Positions 1 through 5,168 of a stretch of 5,168 nucleotides of DNA are shown in pieces. How positions within the stretch are numbered: the first letter of the stretch is position 1; each line of letters opens with the position of its first letter. Source of the DNA: JAGOBX01 sp017999075 [NCBI: Candidatus Babelota bacterium] (GTDB lineage Bacteria > JAGOBX01); assembly GCA_017999075.1 (NCBI GenBank), contig JAGOBX010000292.1, positions 1 to 5,168 on the forward strand, given 5' to 3'. The notes below the pieces were generated by a model. The model had not been told where the DNA came from, searched no databases, and saw nothing but the letters and a program-made list of their open reading frames with translations. Made by a program: the position numbers and the translations under genes.

Positions 1-58
1 TCAATAGAATATCCGATTTATTATTATTTGATTCTGATAAAAAATTTTTGTTTATCAT
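1..58 (-). CDS. Possible 5' end of a further gene (runs off left edge)
   Basis: An ATG at 58-56 opens a minus-strand frame with no stop up to the edge, encoding MINKNFLSESNNNKSDILL. It has the same strand and direction as the cluster and could be the first 19 residues of the next gene. It lacks a visible Shine-Dalgarno (the upstream bases are A/T-rich around the palindrome at 62-73), unlike every other gene here, and the residues match no family I recognise. The remaining gap 59-155 shows no stable GC-containing terminator hairpin. Low confidence. Confidence 0.2.
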   Translation of the reverse strand, partial: MINKNFLSESNNNKSDILL

Positions 59-61
59 ATA

Positions 62-73
62 ATTTTGCAAAAT
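62..73. repeat. Perfect 12-bp palindrome downstream of ptsI
   Basis: The sequence ATTTTGCAAAAT is perfectly self-complementary. It lies about 80 bp past the ptsI stop and just upstream, on the minus strand, of the ATG of a short frame open to the left edge. It is of operator size, but such palindromes are not rare in DNA this AT-rich. Confidence 0.4.
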
Positions 74-155
74 CGTATTGACAGAATTTTTATAAAAACT
101 AACATCTACAATTTATTTACTGAATTTAATATTCATAATACTGTAGAACATAAAA

Positions 156-1937
156 TCATATTACCCATATATCAGCGTCTTTAAAACTTGGAATTGATTC
201 TGTAACTAATGGCTTAATATGTTTGATTATATAATTACGTATTTCATTTGAATCGGACAAAAGTTTTATATCATTGAAAAATGTTTTTGCCTGCTCAAAT
301 GTTATATTGGATAAAATTACTTTTGTATCTGGTATTGCATTTGATGTCATACTGAAGTTTTTTAACCCCATTCCAAGCAACAATATTGCAGTTATCGGTA
401 TTTCTGCCATATCTCCGCAAACAGTTACAGGTTTTCCTGAGTTATTGCATATTGATATTGTTTTGTGAATGAGTTCTAAAACAGCAGGGTGCATTCTTTG
501 AAATAAATGATTTACTTTGTCGTTAGTTCTGTCTACTGCAAGCGTATATTGAATTAAATCGTTTGTTCCGATTGAAATAAAATCCGCATGTTTTAATAAT
601 TTTTCAAGAATGATTACAGCTCCGGGTATTTCTACCATAATTCCTACTTTAATATTTTTATCATATTCAATTCCTTCTTCGTCAAGCTCATATTTAATTT
701 CTTTTATTAATTCTTTAGTTTTAAGAATTTCGGAAACAAAAGCAACCATTGGAATCAATATTTCTGTTTTTCCGTATGCGGAAGCTCTTAATATTGCCCG
801 AAGTTGAGTTTTGAACATAGCTCTGTTTTCAAGGCAGTACCGTATTGCGCGTAATCCTAAAAATGGATTTGATTCAGGTATTGAATTTGTGGATAATATT
901 ATTTTATCTCCGCCAATATCGAAAGTTCGTATAACTACTGTTTGATTTTCAGGTATTTTTTTGACAATATCCCGATAAATTATGAATTGTTCATTTTCTG
1001 AAGGTAATCTGACTTTATCCAAAAAAATAAATTCTGTTCTGAATAATCCTATGCCTTCTGCTCCGAATTTAATTACATCGTCTATTTCTTCCGGTATTTC
1101 AATGTTTGAAAAAAAGTTAAGCCGTATATTATCTTTTGTAAAGCATTCTTTAAGGGATTCTTCAAGAATTTTTTTTTCTGATTCGAAAAATAAATCGCGT
1201 TTGACTATGTATGAACTTATAGTTTCGTCTTCAGGCTGTTGGATTATATTGCCTGAAACTGCATCAAGGATTATAATTTCACCGTCAATAACTTTAGAAA
1301 AAAAATCTGAAGCTTCTATTAAACATGGAACTTTTAAAGCGCGCGCCAATATTGAAGTATGTGAAGTCCTGCCGCCTCTTTCAGTTATAAGTCCTTTGAT
1401 ATTTTTATGAGCAAAATGTAAGGTGTCTGACGGAAGAAGTTCTTCTGCAACCAATATAATATCGGATTTATCATTTTCAAATTCAACATCATCAAAACTG
1501 TCGCTTAGATTCTGAAGAACCCTCCTTCCAACGTCGTAAATATCGGAAGCTCGCTGCCGCGAAATTTCATTTTCCAAATTTTTAAAGTTTTCATTTATTA
1601 TCTGCAATGCATCATCAAGTATATATTCGCAGTTTATTTGTTCGTTTTTGATTCGTTTTATTATTTCGTCGATAAAAAATCTATCCTGCAGCATAAGAAG
1701 ATGCGCTTCGAAAATTTTAGAATAGTTTTCCCCGATTTGTTCGTTTATCTGATTTTTTATTTCATTTATCTGATTAAGACTTTTAGTTACTGCTTTATCA
1801 AATCTTATTATTTCATCATTTATATCTTCAGGGAGAATATTATATTGTTTTATTTTTAATTCTTTTCTACGGTATTTTTTTACAAATCCAATTGATATTC
1901 CGAAACAAACAGGCTTTGCCTTATATATTTTTTCCAA
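156..1937 (-). CDS. ptsI: PTS enzyme I (phosphoenolpyruvate-protein phosphotransferase)
   Basis: Enzyme I autophosphorylates from PEP on a histidine and passes the phosphate to HPr, the first step of the PTS relay in the cytoplasm. The protein has 593 residues in the usual order: an HPr-binding N-terminal helical domain (about 1-140), the phosphohistidine swivel domain, and the PEP-binding barrel (about 255-550). The motif GGRTSHTSILARAL holds His193 (E. coli His189). The PEP site is complete: Arg300 in GIGLFRTEF, Arg337 in RTFDIGGDK, GLRAIR at 361-366, Glu436 in VEIPGA, Asn459-Asp460 in IGTNDLIQYTLAVDR, and the catalytic Cys507 in VCGDMAE. It has about 13 more C-terminal residues than E. coli enzyme I, ending FKDADIWVI. 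The start codon is TTG, supported by the GAGGA site upstream and by the usual N-terminus with GISIG at 13-17. There is no fused GAF domain, so it is the sugar-type rather than the PtsP form. Confidence 0.97.
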   Translation of the reverse strand: MEKIYKAKPVCFGISIGFVKKYRRKELKIKQYNILPEDINDEIIRFDKAVTKSLNQINEIKNQINEQIGENYSKIFEAHLLMLQDRFFIDEIIKRIKNEQINCEYILDDALQIINENFKNLENEISRQRASDIYDVGRRVLQNLSDSFDDVEFENDKSDIILVAEELLPSDTLHFAHKNIKGLITERGGRTSHTSILARALKVPCLIEASDFFSKVIDGEIIILDAVSGNIIQQPEDETISSYIVKRDLFFESEKKILEESLKECFTKDNIRLNFFSNIEIPEEIDDVIKFGAEGIGLFRTEFIFLDKVRLPSENEQFIIYRDIVKKIPENQTVVIRTFDIGGDKIILSTNSIPESNPFLGLRAIRYCLENRAMFKTQLRAILRASAYGKTEILIPMVAFVSEILKTKELIKEIKYELDEEGIEYDKNIKVGIMVEIPGAVIILEKLLKHADFISIGTNDLIQYTLAVDRTNDKVNHLFQRMHPAVLELIHKTISICNNSGKPVTVCGDMAEIPITAILLLGMGLKNFSMTSNAIPDTKVILSNITFEQAKTFFNDIKLLSDSNEIRNYIIKHIKPLVTESIPSFKDADIWVI

Positions 1938-1939
1938 TT

Positions 1940-2227
1940 TTATTCCTCGTTGAATTTGTTTTCAAATATTTCTTCTATACTTTTTAGCGCTGCTTCAGCA
2001 TCGGGACCTTTTACTTTAACAGTTAATTTTGAACCATATGGCGCTGCAAGAGTCATTATTCCGAGTATACTTTTCCCATTTACCTGTAATCCTTCTTTTT
2101 CGAAAAATATTTCTGATAAAAATTTACTGCATGCTTGAACTAGTAAAGAAGCCGGTCTCGCATGCATACCCATTTTGTTTTTTATTTCAAATGTTTTTTC
2201 TAATTCAATTATTTCATTTCTTGTCAT
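1940..2227 (-). CDS. ptsH: Phosphocarrier protein HPr
   Basis: HPr is the small cytoplasmic carrier that receives phosphate from enzyme I on a histidine and hands it to EIIA proteins. The active site GMHARPAS places the phospho-histidine at His22 (His15 in standard numbering). The regulatory serine site NGKSILGIMTL is intact, with Ser53 equivalent to Ser46, the HprK target; the same 7-residue offset at both sites supports the alignment. The C-terminal part, GSKLTVKVKGPDAEAALKSIEEIF, is the usual last strand and helix. At 95 residues it is slightly longer than the typical 85-90 because of a charged N-terminal extension (MTRNEIIELE). GMHARP resembles proteobacterial NPr, but the intact serine motif and the nearby hprK argue for a kinase-regulated HPr. 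It is likely to serve both PtsN and any other EIIA in the cell. The TAA stop lies 2 bp before the ptsI start. Confidence 0.95.
   Translation of the reverse strand: MTRNEIIELEKTFEIKNKMGMHARPASLLVQACSKFLSEIFFEKEGLQVNGKSILGIMTLAAPYGSKLTVKVKGPDAEAALKSIEEIFENKFNEE
1944..1948 (-). promoter_or_regulatory. ptsI Shine-Dalgarno embedded in ptsH end
   Basis: The last two glutamate codons of ptsH read GAG GAA, giving a GAGGA ribosome site six bases before the TTG at 1937-1935. This decides the ptsI start and implies coupled translation of HPr and enzyme I. Confidence 0.75.
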
Positions 2228-2239
2228 TTTTTTTAGTGT

Positions 2240-2245
2240 CCTCCT
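2240..2245 (-). promoter_or_regulatory. Strong Shine-Dalgarno for ptsH with long spacer
   Basis: A full AGGAGG stands upstream of the ptsH ATG (2227-2225), with 12 nt between them. That is longer than the usual 5-9 nt, but no alternative start lies nearer. The hprK site (GAGGA, 12-nt spacer) and the rapZ site (about 11 nt) are similarly long, so wide spacing may be normal for this organism. The preceding 76-bp gap (2228-2303) has no convincing hairpin terminator or promoter, so ptsH is probably co-transcribed with rapZ. Confidence 0.6.
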
Positions 2246-2303
2246 GAATCATTTTATGCGGATATAATGTTTCTATTTATAATTTTTATATATCATATTA
2301 TTT

Positions 2304-3176
2304 TTAATGCTTATCTCTGTGATCAAGAATTGTTACTATATCCGGTTTGTTTATATTTTGTATAAATTCATTAAGCAATGAAGCTGTCATTACAGATCTG
2401 TGTTGACGTCCGGTGCATCCTATAGCTATTGTAAGATAGGTTTTTCCTTCTTTGAGATAATTCGGCAGCAGAAAAGATATAAAATCAAAAAATTTATTCA
2501 AAAATTCTTTTGTGATATTCCAATTAAAAATATAATCTCTTACTTTTTGATCGTCTCCGTTTAATTCTGCCAGTTCGTCGACATAATAAGGATTTGGTAA
2601 AAAACGGACATCTATAAGTAAATCTACATTATGCGGTATTCCGTTTTTGAATCCGAATGATACTATATTGACAGTCATTTTTTTTGAGTTTGAACCTGAA
2701 ACAAATTTGTTCCATAATAATTCTTTTAAATTTTTTCCGCTGAATTCCGAAGTGTTTAAAACAAGCGTTGCAAGCCCTTTTATTTCCTGAAGAAGTTTTC
2801 TCTCTTTTTTTATTCCGTCTAATACATTTTTTTTTGATAGAGGATGAGGCCGTCTTGTTTCGTTGAACCTGCGCATCAATGTATCGTTGTCTGAGTCTAA
2901 AAAAAGTATTTCATAATTTATTGCAAGATTGTCGAGCTGCAATAAAGTTTTAACTATATTTTTTGTAAAATTCTTGTCGCGGACATCTACTACGCATGCT
3001 GCATTTTTAATTTCCCCTGTGGAAACCTTTAAAATTTCACCGAATTTTGGCAATAATTCTGTAGGAATATTATCAACACAGAAATATCCGCCGTCTTCAA
3101 GACATTTTACAGCAAAACTTTTTCCTGCTCCAGACATTCCGGTTATAATCAATAATTTATAATGTTTTTTTCTCAC
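2304..3176 (-). CDS. rapZ: RapZ/YvcJ family nucleotide-binding protein
   Basis: The 290-residue length and motifs match the RapZ (YhbJ/YvcJ) family. These are GTP/ATP-binding proteins; E. coli RapZ is an RNase adapter that controls glmS through the sRNA GlmZ, while roles elsewhere are less clear. The N-terminal kinase-like domain has the Walker A motif GMSGAGKS (13-20), followed by GGYFCVDNIP. It later carries FLDSDNDTLMRRF and RRPHPLS (108-114). The C-terminal domain has SFGFKNGIP, DVRFLPNPYYVDEL and the signature GCTGRQHRSV (253-262), and ends in HRDKH. It lacks the longer basic tail seen in E. coli RapZ, so sRNA adapter activity should not be assumed. The start is GTG (3176-3174), overlapping the hprK TAG stop as TAGTG, with AAGGA at 3192-3188 as a plausible ribosome site. 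Close linkage to hprK fits translational coupling. The assignment is confident; the biological role is open. Confidence 0.95.
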   Translation of the reverse strand: MRKKHYKLLIITGMSGAGKSFAVKCLEDGGYFCVDNIPTELLPKFGEILKVSTGEIKNAACVVDVRDKNFTKNIVKTLLQLDNLAINYEILFLDSDNDTLMRRFNETRRPHPLSKKNVLDGIKKERKLLQEIKGLATLVLNTSEFSGKNLKELLWNKFVSGSNSKKMTVNIVSFGFKNGIPHNVDLLIDVRFLPNPYYVDELAELNGDDQKVRDYIFNWNITKEFLNKFFDFISFLLPNYLKEGKTYLTIAIGCTGRQHRSVMTASLLNEFIQNINKPDIVTILDHRDKH

Positions 3177-4126
3177 TAATTTTCTTTTCCTTGAATCCAG
3201 TTTATCAGTCTTTTATTAAATTCTTTTACAGAATAAAATCCCATTTTTTTAGATCTGTAATTCATTGCAGCAACTTCTAAAATTGATGCTAAATTTCTTC
3301 CAACTCTTACAGGAATGCATAAAGTCGGTATATCTGTCCCGAGTATATTTTTTGTGCTTTCAATTAATCCGAGCCTGTCATATTCTTTGTTTTTATCCCA
3401 ATCTTCTATTTCTATAACAAGATCAAGTTTCACACTGTCTTTAATAACTCCTACTCCATATAATGTTTTTATATTTATTATTCCTATTCCTCTTATTTCC
3501 AGATGATACTTTATAACTTCAGAACCCTGACCTATCAGTTCATTGTTACGGTTTTTATAAAATTCTACTACATCGTCAGCTATAAATATGTGATTGCGTT
3601 TTACAAGCTCTAAAGCGCATTCGCTCTTGCCGATACCGCTCCTGCCTATTATTAAAATACCTACGCCGCACACCTCGACAAGTTCGCCATGAAAAACTAT
3701 ACGCGGATTCATTTTTACTTCTAATACTGGAATTATTTTTCTGGTTATATCAGATGCTTTAAACGGGGTGCGAAGAAGAGGTGTTCTGGTTTCTCTGCAT
3801 TTTGTTACGAAATATTCTGGAGGAACGATGTTACGGGTTAGTATTACTGCTGTGTTTTCATATCCGAAAAAATCATCTATAGCCTGATTTTTTTGAGATT
3901 CGGATAGGTTTTTAAGATATTCTATTTCTGTCATTCCGAATACTTGTATTCTGTGTTCAGTGAAATATTTATACCATCCTGCCAATGCTAATCCCGGCCT
4001 GTTTATATCTACTGATTCTATTACATTTCTTAATCCTTCCTTTCCTTCTATGACAGATAATTCTAAGCTTTTTTCATTGATTAATTCTTCAAGCAATACC
4101 TTTGATTTTTTGATTATATCGCTCAT
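3176..4126 (-). CDS. hprK: HPr kinase/phosphorylase
   Basis: HprK phosphorylates HPr on a regulatory serine using ATP or pyrophosphate, and reverses the reaction when inorganic phosphate is high. The 316-residue length matches the family. The N-terminal domain (about 1-135) is the variable HprK_N fold. The C-terminal catalytic domain starts near VFHGELVEVCGVGILI, with the conserved His146. It carries the P-loop GRSGIGKS (161-168) and the acidic pair Asp184-Asp185 in FIADD. It continues with the family signature LEIRGIGIINIKTLYGVG (209-226), which shapes the HPr-binding hexamer, and with IPVRVGRNLASILEVAAMN near the C-terminus. All expected catalytic elements are present. The start ATG (4126-4124) overlaps the ptsN stop by four bases, with GAGGA at 4143-4139 upstream. 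The TAG stop shares one base with the rapZ start. Its likely substrate, HPr with an intact serine site, is encoded two genes downstream. Confidence 0.97.
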   Translation of the reverse strand: MSDIIKKSKVLLEELINEKSLELSVIEGKEGLRNVIESVDINRPGLALAGWYKYFTEHRIQVFGMTEIEYLKNLSESQKNQAIDDFFGYENTAVILTRNIVPPEYFVTKCRETRTPLLRTPFKASDITRKIIPVLEVKMNPRIVFHGELVEVCGVGILIIGRSGIGKSECALELVKRNHIFIADDVVEFYKNRNNELIGQGSEVIKYHLEIRGIGIINIKTLYGVGVIKDSVKLDLVIEIEDWDKNKEYDRLGLIESTKNILGTDIPTLCIPVRVGRNLASILEVAAMNYRSKKMGFYSVKEFNKRLINWIQGKEN

Positions 4127-4590
4127 AAAAACTTTTTATCCTCATTTTTAACCATCTCATAAAATTTTTTCGATGACCCTGCAGTAGTTAATGAAGTTCT
4201 TATATAATCAAGTTTTACTATTCTTGATATACGAGCAAGCATATTTATATGATCATTTGGTTTGTCTTCCGGAGAAATCAGTAAAAAGATAAGTTTAACC
4301 GGCTCATCATCAAGAGAATCATAATCGTCTATTCCTTTTTTGTGTCTTCCGACCGCAAGAATCATATTGTCAATATTTTTTGATTTACAATGCGGTAACC
4401 CGATACCTTTTCCTATGCCTGTGCTCATCATTTCTTCGCGTTTTATTATTTCATTTTTCAAATCATCGATGTTTTCTATAACACCATTTTTTTTTAGCAG
4501 ATTTAGTAATTCGATTATTACTTCAGATTTGGTGTCGGATTTTAAATTCAATTCGATATTTTCCTTTTGTAAAATATCAATTATATTCAT
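4123..4590 (-). CDS. ptsN: PTS EIIA-Ntr type protein (PtsN)
   Basis: This is a 155-residue, single-domain EIIA of the fructose/mannitol/nitrogen family. Such proteins accept phosphate from HPr or NPr on a histidine and mostly act as regulators through protein contacts, for example on potassium transport or nitrogen and sigma-54 related functions in proteobacteria. The active-site motif GIGKGIGLPHCK places the phosphorylated His at residue 67 (E. coli PtsN His73). The second conserved His, in DHINMLARISR, is residue 114. The LIFLLISPEDKPNDH segment is typical of the fold. No EIIB or EIIC domain is fused to it, which favours the regulatory EIIA-Ntr type over a fructose transporter subunit. The ATG is preceded by GGGAG (4605-4601) with a 10-nt spacer. 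The TGA stop overlaps the hprK start as ATGA, indicating translational coupling. Its place next to hpf matches the proteobacterial rpoN-hpf-ptsN arrangement; rpoN, if present, would lie off the right edge. Confidence 0.92.
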   Translation of the reverse strand: MNIIDILQKENIELNLKSDTKSEVIIELLNLLKKNGVIENIDDLKNEIIKREEMMSTGIGKGIGLPHCKSKNIDNMILAVGRHKKGIDDYDSLDDEPVKLIFLLISPEDKPNDHINMLARISRIVKLDYIRTSLTTAGSSKKFYEMVKNEDKKFL

Positions 4591-4618
4591 AATTTCTTTT
4601 CTCCCTCAATAAAAATAT

Positions 4619-4624
4619 TTTATA
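4619..4624 (-). promoter_or_regulatory. Candidate -10 box close to ptsN
   Basis: The minus strand reads TGTGTATAAAAT here, giving a TATAAA hexamer with an upstream TG pair one base further away than in a classic extended -10 element. No good -35 box sits 16-18 bp upstream; that position falls in the left arm of the inverted repeat, so an activator or repressor bound there could act on this site. The resulting leader would be about 20 nt and would include the ptsN ribosome site. Tentative. Confidence 0.2.
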
Positions 4625-4636
4625 CACATTTTTTAA

Positions 4637-4701
4637 AGTAAACATAGAATTTACATACGTCTTTTATATTTTTTTTAACATATGTAATTCTATGTTTAAC
4701 T
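4637..4701. repeat. AT-rich interrupted inverted repeat between hpf and ptsN
   Basis: The left arm 4639-4657 and right arm 4681-4698 are reverse complements apart from one bulged T (4650). They form 7 bp plus 11 bp of perfect pairing, extended by two outer pairs (4637-4638 with 4700-4701) after a second bulge at 4699. The core shared by the arms reads AAACATAGAA on the left and TTCTATGTTT on the right. The loop is about 23 nt and T-rich. The stem contains only three G-C pairs before extension and has no real U-run after it on the minus strand, so it does not look like a standard intrinsic terminator. The left arm also contains a smaller inverted repeat, GTAAA-N7-TTTAC (4638-4654), of operator-like size. 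It could be a paired operator, an mRNA processing or stability hairpin separating hpf from ptsN, or a weak terminator. Confidence 0.7.
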
Positions 4702-4703
4702 AA

Positions 4704-4733
4704 ATATTAATAATAAATAAAATTTGATGACAA
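4704..4733 (-). promoter_or_regulatory. Candidate sigma70-type promoter upstream of ptsN
   Basis: On the minus strand a TTGTCA box (4733-4728, five of six to consensus) is separated by 18 bp from TAATAT (4709-4704, four of six). A transcript from here would start near 4697, inside the right arm of the inverted repeat at 4637-4701, so the repeat would act either as an operator over the start site or as a hairpin in the leader. AT-rich DNA gives such matches often by chance, so this is weak support. Confidence 0.22.
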
Positions 4734-4742
4734 AAAATTTTA

Positions 4743-5168
4743 TTACATTTCGATTAATCCGTATTTACCGTCATTTCTCCTGTATAGAACGCTGACTCTA
4801 TTTGTATTTATATCGTTAAAAGCATAAAAAGTTAAATGGTTTTCTTTTAAAATCAATATTGCTTCTTCAACTGAAATAGGCTTTAAAAGTTCATTGGTTT
4901 TTACAATTATCTGAACATCTCCAACTTTTATAATGTTCTTTTTTAACGGCTTTGATTCAACTGCAAGCACATCGTCCATAGTTAATATTTCTTTATCTTT
5001 TTTTACAGTTTTTTTCTTTTTATTTTTTTCACGTTCTTTTTTTAAAGCTGCTTCTAATTTTTCAACAACTTCTGTTAAAGCATCAAGCATTCTGTCTTTT
5101 GATTCTTTTGTTGTTATATGAATGTTTTTCTCCATTAAAGATATTTTTACTATGTTATTATCTTTTTT
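4743..5168 (-). CDS. hpf: Ribosome hibernation promoting factor, long form (5' end beyond window)
   Basis: Long-form HPF proteins bind the 30S subunit and dimerise 70S ribosomes into inactive 100S particles in stationary phase or starvation. The C-terminal dimerisation domain is clear: a KPISVEEAI segment, then FYAFND, then VLYRRNDGKYGLIEM at the extreme C-terminus, which is the hallmark of the family. Before it come the end of the N-terminal ribosome-binding domain and a lysine-rich charged linker (KKEREKNKKKK). The ATG at 5135-5133 is not the real start. The frame stays open upstream to the window edge for 11 more codons (KKDNNIVKISL), and these align with a central beta strand of the HPF fold, followed by the helix DRMLDALTEVVEKLEAAL. 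About 40-50 N-terminal residues should therefore lie outside the window. 141 codons are visible before the TAA stop. Family assignment is confident; the dimerisation role is from family knowledge. Confidence 0.93.
   Translation of the reverse strand, partial: KKDNNIVKISLMEKNIHITTKESKDRMLDALTEVVEKLEAALKKEREKNKKKKTVKKDKEILTMDDVLAVESKPLKKNIIKVGDVQIIVKTNELLKPISVEEAILILKENHLTFYAFNDINTNRVSVLYRRNDGKYGLIEM

Noticed and set aside
35-57. Hairpin TGATAAA/TTTATCA as a terminator
   Set aside because: The stem is 7 bp and almost all A-T, no U-run follows it on the minus strand, and it overlaps the possible start of a further reading frame.
88-97. TTTTATAAAA palindrome as a ptsI terminator
   Set aside because: It consists of A and T only, has no room for a stable loop and is not followed by a clear U-tract on the minus strand.
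982-1410. Plus-strand open frame of 142 codons inside ptsI
   Set aside because: It lies opposite a fully conserved enzyme I coding region with all catalytic motifs. Its product is serine/isoleucine-rich without recognisable motifs, as expected of an antisense shadow in AT-rich DNA.
2228-2303. Promoter or terminator between rapZ and ptsH
   Set aside because: Many A/T hexamers resemble -10 boxes, but none has a paired -35, and no stable hairpin is visible.
4123-4590. Fructose-specific EIIA subunit instead of PtsN
   Set aside because: No EIIB/EIIC genes or fused domains are nearby, and the neighbourhood with hpf and rapZ is typical of the EIIA-Ntr type.
4340-4612. Plus-strand open frame of 90 codons opposite ptsN
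   Set aside because: It is antisense to the conserved PtsN active-site region, and its hydrophobic, Phe/Ser/Ile-rich composition comes from reading lysine/asparagine/glutamate codons backwards; it is not a credible membrane protein.
4637-4701. Inverted repeat as an intrinsic terminator for hpf
   Set aside because: The stem has very few G-C pairs and is followed on the minus strand by UUU then an A-run, so it does not meet the usual pattern; kept as an unexplained repeat instead.

Overview
This AT-rich window carries one tightly packed gene cluster, entirely on the minus strand. It encodes general and regulatory parts of the phosphoenolpyruvate:carbohydrate phosphotransferase system (PTS). 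In transcription order, from high to low coordinates, the genes are hpf (ribosome hibernation factor, cut by the right edge), ptsN (EIIA-Ntr type), hprK (HPr kinase/phosphorylase), rapZ (Walker A nucleotide-binding protein), ptsH (HPr) and ptsI (enzyme I). All six are recognised from family motifs. All but hpf are complete, and none looks broken.

Layout: hpf runs in from the right edge to 4743. A 152-bp gap (4591-4742) follows; it holds a long AT-rich inverted repeat and candidate promoter elements. ptsN and hprK overlap by ATGA, and hprK and rapZ overlap by one base (TAGTG). A 76-bp gap precedes ptsH, which carries a strong AGGAGG ribosome site. ptsI starts with TTG only 2 bp after the ptsH stop, and its Shine-Dalgarno lies in the last codons of ptsH. 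The left 155 bp are AT-rich and hold no clear terminator; a short reading frame open to the left edge could be the start of a further gene.

How the genes work together: enzyme I takes phosphate from PEP and passes it to His22 of HPr, which can pass it on to EIIA proteins such as PtsN (His67). HprK can phosphorylate HPr on a serine (Ser53, equivalent to Ser46) and remove that phosphate, which tunes the relay to energy and metabolite levels. RapZ and the hibernation factor are frequent neighbours of ptsN in Gram-negative lineages. No EIIB or EIIC sugar-transport component is present, so within this window the set looks like a regulatory or partial PTS.

Organism: the low G+C content, the lysine/asparagine/isoleucine-rich proteins and the order hpf-ptsN-hprK-rapZ-ptsH-ptsI suggest a low-GC bacterium outside the Firmicutes, where hprK is not usually placed with ptsN and hpf. 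Elusimicrobia/Endomicrobia, Spirochaetes or a deltaproteobacterium-like lineage are possible; this is inference and I cannot settle it from the sequence. I see no mobile element, CRISPR array, RNA gene or clearly new system. The most unusual non-coding element is the inverted repeat between hpf and ptsN.
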